DNA of 14,759 bases from the NCBI GenBank assembly GCA_028222435.1, contig JAOIST010000011.1:1-14759 (forward strand). Reading direction: 5' to 3'. The translations under genes were made by a program, and so were the position numbers. Below are positions 5,050 to 12,798 of this stretch, piece after piece. Numbering within the stretch: position 1 is the stretch's first letter; every line of letters begins with the position of its first letter. The notes below the pieces were generated by a model. The model saw nothing but the letters and a program-made list of their open reading frames with translations, ran no database searches and was not told where the DNA came from. The stretch is from Candidatus Pelagibacter sp. (lineage in GTDB: Bacteria > Pseudomonadota > Alphaproteobacteria > Pelagibacterales > Pelagibacteraceae).

Positions 5050-7613
5050 TTTCTTTTACCTTTTTTTTTAGTTTTATCGTATTCTTTTCTTTTTTCAATT
5101 AATATAAGCGCTTCTTCCATAGTAAGTTCGCTTGGATCTTTTTCTTCTGGAATAGTTGCATTAAGAGATTTATATTTTATGTAAGGGCCATATTGACCTT
5201 TCATTATTCTTACAGGTTTTTTATCTTCAGGGTGTTCCCCTAAATCTTTTATAAGTGAAGAAGATATTCTACCAGGCTTTGCATCGGCAATTAGTGTAAT
5301 AGCTCTATTTATTCCTATTGAGAAAAGATCTTCCACATTTTCAAGTCTTGCAGATTTATTTTCACATTTAAGATAAGGACCAAATCTACCTGAATTTAAA
5401 GTTATGTCTTGTTTATTTTCAGGATGTTGACCTAAAATTTTAGGTAATGAACATAGATATTTTGCTTTATTTAAATCTATACTATCAATATTAACTCCTT
5501 TAGGAATGGAAACATTTTTTAGATGTTCGTTTTCAGTTTTTTTCTTTCTTCCTCTTTTCTTTTTAACTTCTAGTTCTTCTTTTTCTTTTTCATACTGTAA
5601 GTAGGGGCCAAATCTACCATTTTTTAGATAAATATCTTTTCCATTTTCATTTTGACCAAGTAATTTAGGTTCGGCTAAATTATATTGTGCTGCTGCTTTA
5701 GCTTTAGATAACGGTCTAGTAAATTTACACTCTGGGTAGTTTGAGCATCCTATAAATGCCCCACCTCTAAAACTATTTTTAAGACTCAGCTCTCCACTTG
5801 AACACAACTTACATTTTCGATCAATAGCATCTTTATCATTTCTTTCAAAAATTAATGCTCCCAAACTTTCATTTAATAAATCTAATACTTCTCTAGTTCT
5901 TTTTTCTTTAACTTTGCCAACATTTTCATAGAAATCTTTCCAAAAGTTATTTAACACTTGAACCCATTCAATTTTACCACTTGTAATTTCATCAAGTTGA
6001 TTTTCTAAATCTGCTGTAAAGTTATAATCTACATATTTTGAGAATAATTTTTCTAAAAAAGCTGAAATTAACTTACCTCTATCGGTTGGATTAAACCTTT
6101 TGTTAATCAATTCCACGTAGTTTCTCGTTGATAAAACTGAGATAATACTTGCATAAGTAGATGGTCTGCCAATGCCTAATTCCTCCATTTTTTTTACCAG
6201 GCTAGCTTCGGAATATCTCGGGGGAGGGTCTGTAAAATGCTGTTCGTCATTTAACTTTAATATATTAATCTCTTCTCCTACTTTCACGTCAGGTAAAATA
6301 TTTTTTGCATCATCGTCAGTTTCTTGAACTTGATATATTTTGAGAAATCCATCAAATTTTACAACTGATCCACTGGCTCTAAAATTTATCTTATTATCGT
6401 TAGATGAAATAATTATTGTATTCCTATCAAACTCAGCTGGCGTCATTTGAGAAGATAAAGCTCTGCTCCAAATTAATTCATAGAGTTTAAGTTGATCTGC
6501 ATTCACATACTTTTTTATGTCAGAGGGTTTTCTTCTTATATCAGTGGGTCTTATAGCTTCATGTGCTTCTTGAGCATTCTTTGCTTTTTTACCCGCATAA
6601 CTATTTGGGGACTCTGGTAAATATTTATCGCCATAATCATTAGTAATAAATTTTCTAAAGTCATCTATTGCTTCTTTTGAAATATTAGTCCCATCAGTCC
6701 TCATATAAGTTATCAAACCGGTAGTTTCACCTTCGATATCTATGCCTTGATAAAGTCGTTGAGCTATCTGCATTGTTCTTGAAGCACCAAAACCAAATCG
6801 ACCAGATGCAGTTTGTTGTAAAGTTGAAGTAGTGAAAGGTGCTAAAGGATTTCGTCTAAATAATTTTGTATTGACATCAGCAATTTTAAATTTTGTTTTA
6901 TTTATTACATCAATAGCTTTTTGAATTTCTTCTTTATTTTTAAAGGAAAACTTTTCAATCTTTTCTCCATTAAACAAACTTAATTTTGATAAAATATTTT
7001 TGTTATCTTTGTTTGTAAAATCAGATGTAAGAGTCCAGTACTCCTCAGGATTAAACAATTCTATTTCTTTCTCTCTCTCAGTAATAAGCTTCAAAGCTAC
7101 TGATTGAACTCTTCCAGCTGATTTTGATCCAGGTAATTTTGTCCAAAGTATAGGAGAAATATTAAATCCAACAAGATAATCCAAAGCTCTTCTTGCAAGA
7201 TATGCTTCGACTAAAGGTAAATGTATTTCTCTTGGATTTTTTATTGCATCTAGAATAGCTTTTTTTGTAATTTCATTAAAGACAACACGTTCTAATTGTT
7301 TACCTTTAAGTAATTTTTTTTTGTCTAATACTTCTTTAACATGCCATGCAATAGCTTCACCTTCACGATCAGGGTCAGTTGCCAAAATAATTTTATCAGA
7401 GTCTTCTGCTGCATTAGTAATTTCTTTTAAATATTTTTTTGAAAAGGAGTCTATTTCCCATTCCATTTGAAATTTATTATCAGGATCAACAGATCCATTT
7501 TTAGATGGCAAGTCTCTTATATGTCCGTAACTAGCTAAAACTAAATAATCTTTTCCTAGATATTTATTTATGGTTTTTGCTTTTGCTGGACTTTCAACTA
7601 TTACTAAATTCAT
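5046..7613 (-). CDS. topA: DNA topoisomerase I (type IA)
   Basis: TopA relaxes negative supercoils by nicking and passing one strand. The Toprim domain at 1-145 contains IVESPAKAKTI (E7) and the metal-binding DPDRE at 80-84. The active-site tyrosine is Y303 in GLITYMRTDGT. QEAHEAIRPT at 348-357 and GIGRPSTYA at 480-488 are further type IA signatures. One four-cysteine zinc ribbon (C601, C604, C623, C629) follows. Three C-terminal repeats with the pattern LGx-H/N-...-FGPYL/YGPYI then lie near 652-672, 727-748 and 791-812, before a lysine-rich tail. E. coli TopA has more zinc-ribbon domains; one ribbon plus repeats is usual in Alphaproteobacteria. The 855-residue length is normal. No Shine-Dalgarno sequence precedes the ATG. 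It lies 68 bp after plsY, in the position where other alphaproteobacteria often have dprA first, and overlaps ridA by 4 bp. Confidence 0.98.
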   Translation of the reverse strand: MNLVIVESPAKAKTINKYLGKDYLVLASYGHIRDLPSKNGSVDPDNKFQMEWEIDSFSKKYLKEITNAAEDSDKIILATDPDREGEAIAWHVKEVLDKKKLLKGKQLERVVFNEITKKAILDAIKNPREIHLPLVEAYLARRALDYLVGFNISPILWTKLPGSKSAGRVQSVALKLITEREKEIELFNPEEYWTLTSDFTNKDNKNILSKLSLFNGEKIEKFSFKNKEEIQKAIDVINKTKFKIADVNTKLFRRNPLAPFTTSTLQQTASGRFGFGASRTMQIAQRLYQGIDIEGETTGLITYMRTDGTNISKEAIDDFRKFITNDYGDKYLPESPNSYAGKKAKNAQEAHEAIRPTDIRRKPSDIKKYVNADQLKLYELIWSRALSSQMTPAEFDRNTIIISSNDNKINFRASGSVVKFDGFLKIYQVQETDDDAKNILPDVKVGEEINILKLNDEQHFTDPPPRYSEASLVKKMEELGIGRPSTYASIISVLSTRNYVELINKRFNPTDRGKLISAFLEKLFSKYVDYNFTADLENQLDEITSGKIEWVQVLNNFWKDFYENVGKVKEKRTREVLDLLNESLGALIFERNDKDAIDRKCKLCSSGELSLKNSFRGGAFIGCSNYPECKFTRPLSKAKAAAQYNLAEPKLLGQNENGKDIYLKNGRFGPYLQYEKEKEELEVKKKRGRKKKTENEHLKNVSIPKGVNIDSIDLNKAKYLCSLPKILGQHPENKQDITLNSGRFGPYLKCENKSARLENVEDLFSIGINRAITLIADAKPGRISSSLIKDLGEHPEDKKPVRIMKGQYGPYIKYKSLNATIPEEKDPSELTMEEALILIEKRKEYDKTKKKGKRK

Positions 7614-7681
7614 TTATTGTTTATTTTCAAAATTAAATGAATTTGTCAAATTATTAATTTAAAAACTAGAAAAGACTGCAC
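7614..7681 (-). promoter_or_regulatory. plsY-topA gap with AT-rich inverted repeat and candidate topA promoter
   Basis: This 68-bp gap is the longest within the minus-strand run. An imperfect inverted repeat spans 7630-7660. The outer arms AAATTAA (7630-7636) and TTAATTT (7654-7660) flank a perfect 13-bp core, AATTTGTCAAATT (7640-7652). On the minus strand the core contains a consensus -35, TTGACA (7649-7644). The hexamer 17 bp further on is AAATAA, a poor -10, so promoter activity is uncertain. The element could be a cruciform-forming or protein-binding site, or a weak AT-only hairpin. It lacks a GC-rich stem, so it is unlikely to be a strong intrinsic terminator. Confidence 0.35.
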
Positions 7682-8263
7682 TTATAACTTAATTTTATTT
7701 TCTTTAGAGTTTTTTAATCTAACTATATTTTCTCTATGAGTGTAGATAATGATCACTAAAAAAATAAATAATATTAATGAGTAATTATTATCATTAAAAA
7801 AATAAGCATATATAAAAATTATCAATGAAGAAACGATTGATGATAACGATGCAAATCTAAATAAAAAAGATAATATAAGCCAGCTAACACCAAAAATTAA
7901 AAAGAATTTATATGATAGAGCTAGTATAACACCTAGATAAGCTGCAACACCTTTACCTCCTTTAAATTTTAACCAAATGGGAAAAATATGTCCGATTAAA
8001 CAAATTAAAGCTGAATATGAAGTTAGATTTTCGAAATAAGTTAACGTTACAATAACTGAAAAATATCCTTTTAATAGATCAAGAGCAAGTGTTGCTATTG
8101 CTAGAGATTTTTTTCCTGTTCTAAGAACGTTTGTTGTTCCTATATTACCAGATCCTATATTCCTAATGTCCTTTTTTAAAAATATTTTTGTTAGAACTAA
8201 ACCAAAAGGAATAGATCCTAAAAAATAGGAATATACTGCAACAATAATTAAATTTATATCCAT
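7682..8263 (-). CDS. plsY: Acyl-phosphate:glycerol-3-phosphate acyltransferase PlsY
   Basis: PlsY transfers an acyl group from acyl-phosphate (made by PlsX) to sn-glycerol-3-phosphate, giving lysophosphatidate at the inner membrane. The 193-residue protein is hydrophobic, with about five to seven membrane segments. The three family motifs are present: GSIPFG at 16-21 leading into IGSGNIGTTNVLR at 36-48; KFKGGKGVA at 99-107, preceded by GHIFPIW; and HRENIVRL at 176-183 near the C terminus. A short lysine-rich tail follows. Its ATG shares one base with the pyrC stop (TAATG at 8265-8261), so translation is probably coupled to pyrC. The position after pyrC is conserved in many alphaproteobacteria. 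No truncation or missing motif is evident. Confidence 0.96.
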   Translation of the reverse strand: MDINLIIVAVYSYFLGSIPFGLVLTKIFLKKDIRNIGSGNIGTTNVLRTGKKSLAIATLALDLLKGYFSVIVTLTYFENLTSYSALICLIGHIFPIWLKFKGGKGVAAYLGVILALSYKFFLIFGVSWLILSFLFRFASLSSIVSSLIIFIYAYFFNDNNYSLILFIFLVIIIYTHRENIVRLKNSKENKIKL

Positions 8264-9552
8264 TAAACTGAATAAACTAGTTCACCGTTTAAATAGGTCA
8301 TTAAAACTTTACCTTGAAGTTTTCTGCCTTCAATAGCTGTATTTTTTGATTTAGATTTAAGGTTTTCAGCATTAACTTTCCATGGGGCTTCTAAATCAAA
8401 TACACAAATGTCGCCGTCTGATCCTTTAGCTAAAGATCCCTTTTTTATTTTTAATATTTTAGCGGGATTTATCGTTAACGTTTCTATGATCTTATTTAAA
8501 GTAAGAGACTCATTGTGATACATCTCTAAAGATAAAGGAAGTAAAGTCTCAACACCTATTGCTCCTGTCGCAGCTTGTGCAAACGGTAACCTCTTACTTT
8601 CTTCATCTTCTGGTAAATGGTCTGAAACTATAACATCGATCAAGCCATCTTTGACACCTTGAACTAAAGCTAATCTATCTTCCTCAAGTCTTAATGGAGG
8701 AGATAATTTTAAAAAAGTTTTAAAATCACCTATGTCATTTTCATTTAAAGCCAAATTATTTATTGAAACACCTGCACTAAATTGCTTTCCATTAATTTTA
8801 TTTTTCTTAATCACATCTAATGATTGTTTAGATGAGATTTGATTTATGTGATACCTACAAGGATATTCACTGAGTAAGCTTAGATCTCTTTCAATGATTA
8901 TTTTTTCAGCTAAAGCTGAAACTCCTTGCAATCCTAATCTTGTAGCTATTTCGCCGTCATTTATACATGTATTTTTCGACAGCTCGTAATCCTCGGCATG
9001 TTGCATTATTAAAACTCCTATATCAGAAGCATAGTTCATTATTCTGGCCATTAATTCTGTATTTTGAATAGTTTTATTTACATCACTAAAGCCAATTATT
9101 CCTCTACCTGATAGCAAACCAAATTCAGTCATCAATTTTCCTTCACACTGTTGAGTTATTGAAGCACATGGAAAAAGGTTAACATTAGCTTTATCCCTTC
9201 CTCTTCTAATAATGAAGTCAACCATTGATACATTGTCAATAATGGGCTTGGTATTAGGCATTGTCACTATAGACGTAACTCCCCCAGCTAAAGCAGCATG
9301 ACTTAATGTTCTAAAATTTTCTTTATATTCATAGCCAGGTTCACCAACAAAGGCTTTCATGTCCACTAATCCTGGAGTTAAAACATTACCTTTTAAATCA
9401 ATTAATTCTGAATTAGAACCTGCGTCTGTTTTTTTTAAGTTTTTACCAATTGCTTTAACTTTTCCCTTATCATTTAAAATTAATGAACCTATTTCATCCA
9501 TATTTTGTGATGGGTCAATAATTCGTGCATTTATAAAAATTTTTTCTTTCAT
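8263..9552 (-). CDS. pyrC: Dihydroorotase homologue lacking metal ligands, probably non-catalytic PyrB partner
   Basis: The 429 residues have the amidohydrolase fold of class I dihydroorotase, with recognisable landmarks: LTPGLVD at 58-64, EPGYEYKENF at 71-80, GGVTSIVTMPNT at 90-101, QHAEDYEL at 184-191, SDHLPEDEESK at 310-320 and GVETLLPL at 333-340. The metal-binding HxH after GLVD is replaced by K66-A-F68. The TDDG-type aspartate is V158, the HVST histidine is Q238, and the second histidine of the DHxPH motif is E315. H185 and D311 remain. Loss of several ligands makes catalysis very unlikely. Known precedent is the inactive pyrC' (dihydroorotase-like) subunit that supports aspartate transcarbamoylase in Pseudomonas and the similar protein of alphaproteobacterial pyrBC operons. 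It directly abuts pyrB (TAA then ATG) and overlaps plsY by one base. A working dihydroorotase should be encoded elsewhere. Confidence 0.9.
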   Translation of the reverse strand: MKEKIFINARIIDPSQNMDEIGSLILNDKGKVKAIGKNLKKTDAGSNSELIDLKGNVLTPGLVDMKAFVGEPGYEYKENFRTLSHAALAGGVTSIVTMPNTKPIIDNVSMVDFIIRRGRDKANVNLFPCASITQQCEGKLMTEFGLLSGRGIIGFSDVNKTIQNTELMARIMNYASDIGVLIMQHAEDYELSKNTCINDGEIATRLGLQGVSALAEKIIIERDLSLLSEYPCRYHINQISSKQSLDVIKKNKINGKQFSAGVSINNLALNENDIGDFKTFLKLSPPLRLEEDRLALVQGVKDGLIDVIVSDHLPEDEESKRLPFAQAATGAIGVETLLPLSLEMYHNESLTLNKIIETLTINPAKILKIKKGSLAKGSDGDICVFDLEAPWKVNAENLKSKSKNTAIEGRKLQGKVLMTYLNGELVYSV

Positions 9553-10497
9553 TTATTTACAATACTTTTTCAAACACGCCATTCTAACAGCAACACCCAA
9601 TTCAACTTGTTCTTTAATTAAACTTACATTTATATCATCAGCTAATTTCGTATCTATTTCTACACCTCTGTTCATAGGACCTGGATGCATAATCAAAGCA
9701 TCTTTTTTTGCAAATTTTAATTTCTCCGGCGTTAAACCATAAAATTCATAGTACTCTCTTTTTGACGGTAAAAAAGATCCCTGCATTCTTTCATTTTGTA
9801 ATCTTAGCATCATTACAATGTCACAACCTTCAAGACCTTTCTTCATATCCGTAAAAGAATTTACTCCCATTCGATTAATTGATTTTGGCATCAATGTTTT
9901 TGGAGCAATTACATTTACTTCAGCTCCCAACATATTCATTAAGTAAATATTTGATCTAGCTACTCTTGAGTGTAGTATGTCACCACATATTGCTATTTTG
10001 AGTCCTTCAATCTTACCTTTTCTATTAATAATTGTTAAAGCATCAAGCAATGCTTGAGTAGGGTGCTCTCTTCTTCCATCACCGGCATTTATTACAGCAC
10101 AATTAACCTTTTGAGATAATAAATTAGGAGCCCCTGAGTCCTGATGTCTAATTACAATTAAGTCTGGGTGCATTGCATTCAAAGTCATTGCAGTATCAAT
10201 TAATGTCTCACCTTTTTTAAGAGCTGAGTTATCCATATTCATACTCATAACATCTGCACCTAATCTTTTCCCAGCTAAGTCAAATGAGCTTTGAGTCCTT
10301 GTAGAAGGTTCGAAGAATAAATTAATTTGAGTTTTACCTCTTAAGATATCTAACTTTTTAGATTTACTTCTGTTTAATTTAATAAATTCTTTAGCTTCAT
10401 CTAAAATTTCTTTAGCCTCTATAATTGATAGACTTTGGATACCTAGAAGATGTTTAGGAGAGTTTTTAATAGCTGTATTGTTTTTCTTAACTGCCAT
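9553..10497 (-). CDS. pyrB: Aspartate carbamoyltransferase catalytic subunit
   Basis: PyrB condenses carbamoyl phosphate and aspartate into N-carbamoyl-aspartate, the committed step of pyrimidine synthesis. I use the ATG at 10497 (314 residues). A TTG at 10506 would add three residues, but the only Shine-Dalgarno-like sequence, AGAG at 10510-10507, sits 9 bases before the ATG and leaves no room for the TTG. Motifs seen are FEPSTRT at 62-68 (carbamoyl-phosphate binding), SALKKGE at 91-97, HPTQALLD at 145-152, [13 protein letters not shown] at 171-183 and HPGPMNRG at 271-278. All expected active-site motifs are intact. No pyrI regulatory gene is adjacent. The stop abuts the start of the degenerate pyrC, consistent with a PyrB-PyrC' holoenzyme. 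It follows ruvX by 35 bp. Confidence 0.96.
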   Translation of the reverse strand: MAVKKNNTAIKNSPKHLLGIQSLSIIEAKEILDEAKEFIKLNRSKSKKLDILRGKTQINLFFEPSTRTQSSFDLAGKRLGADVMSMNMDNSALKKGETLIDTAMTLNAMHPDLIVIRHQDSGAPNLLSQKVNCAVINAGDGRREHPTQALLDALTIINRKGKIEGLKIAICGDILHSRVARSNIYLMNMLGAEVNVIAPKTLMPKSINRMGVNSFTDMKKGLEGCDIVMMLRLQNERMQGSFLPSKREYYEFYGLTPEKLKFAKKDALIMHPGPMNRGVEIDTKLADDINVSLIKEQVELGVAVRMACLKKYCK

Positions 10498-10532
10498 TAA
10501 AATCAACTCTATAGGCGTTTTATGGTATCAGA

Positions 10533-10997
10533 TCAAGTATTTTCTCTAGTTAAATAATCAAGAGCCCCTTGAAGTATAAATTGAGCTGAATTTTCATCTA
10601 ATTTATCTACTTTTTTAGATGTGTTAATAGCTAAATCATTGGCTAAATTAAATGCACCCTGGCTGGACAACCTTTCATCCCACAAGGTGACATTTTTAGT
10701 AACATCTTTTGATAGATGAATAGCTAAATCTTTAGCAGATTGTGATGAATGACTAGCTGTTCCATCCATATTTATTGGGTTACCAATAACAATTCCTTTT
10801 ATTTGATTTTCTTCAACAATTTTAATTATTTCCTTAACAAAATCTGAATATTTATTTTTAATAATAGTAGTTAAAGGAGAGGCAATAATTTTGTTTTCAT
10901 CAGAAATAGCAATTCCAACCCTCTTTCTCCCAGGGTCAATTCCCATTAACCTAGACTTTTTGTCGAGTTTTTTCTTAAAATCTTCAATATCAAGCAT
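10533..10997 (-). CDS. ruvX: RuvX/YqgF family nuclease (pre-16S rRNA processing, putative Holliday junction resolvase)
   Basis: This is an RNase H-fold protein of the YqgF/RuvX family. It is linked to maturation of the 16S rRNA 5' end in E. coli and to Holliday junction resolution in some bacteria. The 154 residues fit the family. Motifs are MGIDPGRKRVGIAISD at 18-33 (acidic D21), IVIGNPINMDGT at 69-80, LWDERLSS at 105-112 (E108) and a C-terminal DENSAQFILQGALDYL at 134-149. The acidic residues expected of the active site are present. The N-terminal extension of about 16 residues before LMGIDPG is slightly long. Neither a Shine-Dalgarno sequence nor room for a leader is evident: a TATAAC box ends 6 bases before the ATG. 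It is the first gene of the minus-strand run and diverges from gatC across 53 bp, an order conserved in Alphaproteobacteria. Confidence 0.95.
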   Translation of the reverse strand: MLDIEDFKKKLDKKSRLMGIDPGRKRVGIAISDENKIIASPLTTIIKNKYSDFVKEIIKIVEENQIKGIVIGNPINMDGTASHSSQSAKDLAIHLSKDVTKNVTLWDERLSSQGAFNLANDLAINTSKKVDKLDENSAQFILQGALDYLTRENT

Positions 10998-11050
10998 GTT
11001 TATGTTATATTTTTTATATTAATTTCCTGTAAAATTAACATAATTCACTA
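10998..11050. promoter_or_regulatory. Divergent ruvX/gatC promoter region
   Basis: These 53 bp serve two operons. For ruvX the minus strand has TTTACA (11033-11028) and TATAAC (11009-11004), each 5/6 to consensus, with an 18-bp spacer. The -10 ends six bases before the ruvX ATG, predicting a leaderless transcript. For gatC the plus strand has CATAAT at 11039-11044, again six bases before the ATG at 11051. An alternative is TAAAAT at 11030-11035. No good -35 accompanies either. No Shine-Dalgarno sequence precedes either gene. The ruvX promoter is the best-matched promoter in the window. Confidence 0.5.
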
Positions 11051-11338
11051 ATGTCTATAGATAAAGATAAAATTAAACACGTTAGCAAACTAGCTAGAAT
11101 TTCAGTCGATGAAAAGAAAATTGATGATTTAACAAAAGATTTATCTTCAATCTTTAGATTTATAGAGCAGCTCAATGAGTTAAACACTGATAAAGTCGAA
11201 CCTCTTTCATCTATATTGAATGAGCCCTTAAGATCTAGGAAAGATGAAATTAATGATGGAAAAATAAGAGATAAAATTCTAGAAAATTCACCAAAAAAAA
11301 ATGAGGAATTTTTTGTTGTACCAAAGGTTATTGAATAA
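11051..11338 (+). CDS. gatC: Asp-tRNA(Asn)/Glu-tRNA(Gln) amidotransferase subunit C
   Basis: GatC is the small subunit that wraps around GatA and stabilises the GatA-GatB interface. The 95 residues are the normal length. Family features are [15 protein letters not shown] near the N terminus, [21 protein letters not shown] at about 31-51 (split by one conserved helix turn) and LRSRKDE followed by the C-terminal [11 protein letters not shown], the usual FFVVPKVIE ending. No Shine-Dalgarno sequence is seen and a -10-like box ends six bases before the ATG. The stop and the gatA start share one base (TAATG at 11336-11340), so gatA is probably translated by termination-reinitiation. It is the first gene of the gatC-gatA-gatB run. 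Confidence 0.96.
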   Translation: MSIDKDKIKHVSKLARISVDEKKIDDLTKDLSSIFRFIEQLNELNTDKVEPLSSILNEPLRSRKDEINDGKIRDKILENSPKKNEEFFVVPKVIE

Positions 11339-12798
11339 TGACTGATATAACAAAGAGAAGCTTAACTGATATTGTTGGCCTAATTAAAAAAAAAGAAATT
11401 AAGTCTGAAGAAGTTACAACTTTATTTATAAACAATATTAAAAAAGATAAAAAATTAAATTCATTTATTACAAATTGTAGTGAACAAGCTTTAGAAAAAG
11501 CAAAAAACTTTGATAAAAATCCTAAATTAGGTACTCTTTTATCAGGGGTACCAATAGCTGTTAAAGATTTATTTTGTACTAATGGTGTAAAAACAACTGC
11601 TGGCAGCAAAATGTTAGAAAATTTTGTTCCTAACTATGAATCAACAATAACAAAAAATTTATGGAATGAAGGTGCTTTTTTATTGGGAAAATTAAATTGC
11701 GATGAGTACGCAATGGGTTCGTCTAACGAAACGAGTTATTTTGGAAATGTAATGAACCCTATTGCAGAAAATACTGTACCCGGTGGTTCATCTGGTGGTT
11801 CAGCGAGCGCTTTAGCTTCAGATTTAACTCCATCAACTATAGGAACAGATACAGGTGGCTCTATAAGACAACCTGCATCTTTCACAGGAACTGTAGGTCT
11901 TAAACCTACTTATGGTTTGTGTTCTAGATGGGGAATAGTAGCCTTTGCATCATCCCTAGATCAAGCAGGCCCAATGACTAAAACAGTGGGAGATTGTGCT
12001 TTGATGTTAGAAGCGATGGCAGGTTTTGATGAAAAAGACTCTACTTCAATTAATAAAAAAAAAGAAAATTATTCAAAAAATTTAACTGATAATATAAAAG
12101 GTTTAAAAATTGGAATTCCAAAAGAGTACAGGGTTGATGGAATGCCCAAGGAAATAGATCAACTTTGGGAAAACGGTAAAAAAATCTTAAAGGAATCTGG
12201 TGCTGAAATTATTGACATATCTTTACCAAATACAAAGTATGCTTTATCAACTTATTATATTGTAGCACCAGCAGAAGCATCTTCTAATTTAGCTAGATAT
12301 GACGGAGTTAAATACGGGTTTAGATCATCTAAAGGGGGTAATTTAATAGAAATGTATGAAAATACAAGATCCGAAGGATTTGGAGATGAAGTTAAACGAA
12401 GAATTTTAATTGGCACCTATGTTTTATCTTCAGGATATTATGATGCTTATTATATTAAAGCACAAAAAGTTAGACAATTAATTAAAAATGATTTTGATGA
12501 ATCTTTCAAAAAAGTAGATGCCATTCTTACACCCTCAACACCAAGTGCAGCTTTTAAAATAGGTGAAAAAAAAGACGATCCAATATCTATGTATTTAAAT
12601 GATATTTTTACAGTCCCAGTAAATTTAGCTGGTATTCCTGCTATTTCAATTCCAGCAGGTACAGATGCCAATAATTTTCCTCTTGGTCTTCAGCTGATAG
12701 GCAAACCTTTAGACGAACAAAAGCTTTTAAATATTGCATTGGCAGCTGAAAAGAAAATAAATTTTAAACAAAATCTTAATAGATGGTGGGAAAAATAA
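11338..12798 (+). CDS. gatA: Asp-tRNA(Asn)/Glu-tRNA(Gln) amidotransferase subunit A
   Basis: GatA is the amidase subunit that frees ammonia from glutamine (or asparagine) for transamidation of mischarged tRNA. At 486 residues it is full length. The amidase-signature catalytic triad is visible: K76 in [10 protein letters not shown], cis-Ser S151 in [10 protein letters not shown] and nucleophile S175 in [12 protein letters not shown]. The 75- and 99-residue spacings equal those of Staphylococcus aureus GatA (K79, S154, S178). [20 protein letters not shown] at about 187-206 and [11 protein letters not shown] near the C terminus are also typical. It overlaps gatC and gatB by one base at each end (TAATG). 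A run of nine A at 12055-12063 lies in a poorly conserved lysine stretch. No damage is seen. Confidence 0.98.
   Translation: MTDITKRSLTDIVGLIKKKEIKSEEVTTLFINNIKKDKKLNSFITNCSEQALEKAKNFDKNPKLGTLLSGVPIAVKDLFCTNGVKTTAGSKMLENFVPNYESTITKNLWNEGAFLLGKLNCDEYAMGSSNETSYFGNVMNPIAENTVPGGSSGGSASALASDLTPSTIGTDTGGSIRQPASFTGTVGLKPTYGLCSRWGIVAFASSLDQAGPMTKTVGDCALMLEAMAGFDEKDSTSINKKKENYSKNLTDNIKGLKIGIPKEYRVDGMPKEIDQLWENGKKILKESGAEIIDISLPNTKYALSTYYIVAPAEASSNLARYDGVKYGFRSSKGGNLIEMYENTRSEGFGDEVKRRILIGTYVLSSGYYDAYYIKAQKVRQLIKNDFDESFKKVDAILTPSTPSAAFKIGEKKDDPISMYLNDIFTVPVNLAGIPAISIPAGTDANNFPLGLQLIGKPLDEQKLLNIALAAEKKINFKQNLNRWWEK

Noticed and set aside
7614..7681. Remnant of a dprA coding sequence
   Set aside because: The 68 bp is too short, and I saw no DprA motif in it; only the absence can be reported.
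9359..9742. Open plus-strand frame of 127 codons across the pyrB/pyrC junction
   Set aside because: It is antisense to conserved motifs of two real genes, with no ribosome binding site or family resemblance.
10498..10506. Upstream TTG start adding three residues to PyrB
   Set aside because: The AGAG Shine-Dalgarno-like sequence directly abuts this TTG, so it can serve only the ATG at 10497.
10498..10532. Possible pyrimidine-responsive attenuator or riboswitch before pyrB
   Set aside because: Only 35 bp separate ruvX and pyrB, with no stable hairpin or U-run terminator; too short for a leader-based control element.
11328..11609. Open minus-strand frame of 93 codons opposite the start of gatA
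   Set aside because: It is the shadow of the gatA reading frame and includes the reverse of the catalytic lysine region; no independent signal.
12450..12671. Short minus-strand frame within gatA
   Set aside because: It is antisense to the conserved C-terminal amidase segment and has no motif of its own.
12783..12797. Upstream ATG start adding five residues to GatB
   Set aside because: It lies inside gatA without its own ribosome binding site, while the ATG at 12798 repeats the TAATG junction and has GGTGGG suitably placed.
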